Shown here: piece after piece, positions 7,492-8,590 of the stretch
How positions within the stretch are numbered: position 1 is the stretch's first letter
Layout of the letters: each line of letters opens with the position of its first letter
Assembly (NCBI GenBank): GCA_031269415.1
Contig: JAISZF010000212.1
Coordinates: 1-8,590 of the forward strand
Length of the DNA: 8,590 nucleotides
Source: Clostridiales bacterium
GTDB taxonomy: Bacteria > Bacillota > Clostridia > Lachnospirales > WQUN01
Direction: 5' to 3'
The notes under the pieces: model-generated
Told to the model about the DNA's origin: nothing
The model's database searches: none
Seen by the model: only the letters and a program-made list of their open reading frames with translations
Translations under genes and position numbers: made by a program

Positions 7492-8590
7492 CCACAGACA
7501 ACTCCGTTACCACGCCGTCCAGCGACATGCTTTGGGCGGTTACTTTAAGTATGTTGTCCTGCCCCACGTGAAAAATGACTTTAACCTTCTCGCGTCCCCT
7601 TGGGCCTTGCGGTATGCCCCGCAGGGAAGTGCCCGCCAGACGCTTCATGCCTTCGCGGCTGACGCTGATACGCGAATCGTCGCTGTCCGGAGAGGTGTTT
7701 TCGTATACCACAATAGCCATGCTGCTCACATTGTCAAAATTCGTCGTAAGCAGCTCGCCGGCTTCTATTGTGAGGCCGGCGGGCGGAATGTCCGCGCCTT
7801 GGGTCACAATCTCCATAAACCTGCGCCCCGCTAGTTCCAGCCCCAGCGGGTGAATTGTCTTTTCACGCACCACAGGGCCCTTAACCGTCGGCATCATAAT
7901 CATATTGCAGTAGTAGGCCGCGCCCTGCGAAATACTTAAGGCCGGGCTGATTTTGGATCGGAAGGGCTCCTTGCCGAACTTATCCTGTATCTTCTCGCTG
8001 ACCTGCGGCAGCGCGGAACTACCGCCCACCAGAAAGATCTCGTCTATATCGGCGGCTGTCAGGCCGGCGGCTTCCAGGGATTTATCCACGCACATCAGCG
8101 TTTCGTCAATCAGGTCGATGAGGTTTTTGTCCCTGAATTTCTCATAAAGGCTCTGCGGATCGCCCAATGCGTTGTTTCGGCGGTACCGCGTGAAGTCTTC
8201 GCGGCTGATCTCCATATTGATGTTCACGATACGCGGTTCCTGTATATAGGGGGCCAGCACAATCTTGGTATTCTTTGCCTGCGACAGTCGTTCTTTGGCA
8301 GTGTTGGCCGCCTGCGCCAGGCGCACGAGCGCGACCTTCTTCTGGCGTTTGGATATGCCGTCGTCCGCGTTCTCGTCGAAGAGGTCTATCTCATTGTTGG
8401 TCAGTTTCTTGAATTCCTCGTATATCATATCCATGACGATCTTGTCCACATCGTTGCCGCCCAGGTTGTTGTCGCCGAAGGTACTCAATATGGAGATGGA
8501 AGGCTCGTCGTCCTTCATCTGGATCTGAAGTATGCAGGCGTCGAACGTGCCGCCGCCGAAATCGTACACCAGCACCTTTTTATCGGAGCT
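7475..8590 (-). CDS. Hsp70-family ATPase, C-terminal part (5' end outside window)
   Basis: Open from the window edge: codons upstream of the GTG at 8575 (reading S-S-D-K-K) stay in frame, so that GTG is an internal valine and the real start is outside. The visible 371 residues begin just before the second phosphate motif, DFGGGTFD (residues 10-17), and continue with NNLGGND (41-47), the adenosine motif FLVGGSS (186-192) and SQGAAYY (221-227), so nucleotide-binding lobe II is intact. A beta-type substrate-binding domain follows (about 245-365), with a DnaK-like strand around VIFHVGQDNILKVTAQ. It ends at ELYK with no helical lid and no VLLLDV-type linker. Compared with DnaK and with the Hsp70-VWA gene of this operon, lobe II carries about 20 extra residues (near 136-156). 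The stop overlaps the start of the GrpE-like gene by 17 bases, implying co-translation. It is probably a cytosolic ATP-driven chaperone. The family is certain; client and exact role are unknown. Confidence 0.95.
   Translation of the reverse strand, partial: SSDKKVLVYDFGGGTFDACILQIQMKDDEPSISILSTFGDNNLGGNDVDKIVMDMIYEEFKKLTNNEIDLFDENADDGISKRQKKVALVRLAQAANTAKERLSQAKNTKIVLAPYIQEPRIVNINMEISREDFTRYRRNNALGDPQSLYEKFRDKNLIDLIDETLMCVDKSLEAAGLTAADIDEIFLVGGSSALPQVSEKIQDKFGKEPFRSKISPALSISQGAAYYCNMIMMPTVKGPVVREKTIHPLGLELAGRRFMEIVTQGADIPPAGLTIEAGELLTTNFDNVSSMAIVVYENTSPDSDDSRISVSREGMKRLAGTSLRGIPQGPRGREKVKVIFHVGQDNILKVTAQSMSLDGVVTELSVDELYK

Noticed and set aside
7309..7834. Plus-strand open frames of 79 and 173 codons across the Hsp70/GrpE-like junction
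   Set aside because: They span two real minus-strand genes, with no motif and no independent evidence of coding.
8573..8575. GTG at 8575 as a real start of the first Hsp70
   Set aside because: The frame continues upstream to the window edge, and a start here would remove lobe I and the first phosphate motif; it is an internal valine codon.
1..8590. CRISPR array, tRNA, insertion sequence or attachment site
   Set aside because: No regularly spaced repeats, no tRNA-like cloverleaf, no transposase motifs and no terminal inverted repeats were seen; coding sequence occupies almost every base.

Overview
The window holds one tightly packed, single-direction gene run, read entirely from the minus strand (right to left in window coordinates). 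It encodes six proteins, and neighbouring genes are separated by at most 13 bases or overlap slightly. Both ends are cut: the first gene enters from beyond position 8590 and the last runs out past position 1. I see no intergenic stretch long enough for a promoter, terminator, RNA gene or mobile element, so the run looks like the middle of a longer operon.

In order of transcription the genes are: (1) the C-terminal part of an Hsp70-family ATPase (8590-7475); (2) a 621-residue, mostly helical protein whose last ~60 residues match the GrpE nucleotide-exchange domain (7491-5626); (3) an Hsp70-like protein whose ATP-binding motifs are destroyed, a pseudo-Hsp70 (5618-4083); (4) its close paralogue with intact ATPase motifs (4077-2452); (5) an Hsp70 fused at its C-terminus to a von Willebrand factor A (VWA) domain with a metal-ion-dependent adhesion site (2438-360); (6) the first 120 residues of an uncharacterised helical protein that may continue into TPR-like repeats (360-1).

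The composition suggests a self-contained, non-housekeeping chaperone machine: four Hsp70 paralogues, their own GrpE-like exchange factor, and a metal-dependent protein-binding module. None of the Hsp70s has the helical lid or the hydrophobic linker of DnaK, and no J-domain protein is visible. A working model (inference) is that the active Hsp70s and the pseudo-Hsp70 form hetero-oligomers, the GrpE-like domain resets nucleotide on them, and the VWA domain and gene 6 bring in partners or clients.

The organism cannot be fixed from the sequence. Clear purine-rich ribosome-binding sites, mid-range GC with many GC-rich third positions alongside frequent ATA isoleucine codons, and my recollection that Hsp70/VWA gene sets of this kind occur in anaerobic Clostridia point weakly to a Bacillota (Clostridia-like) bacterium.
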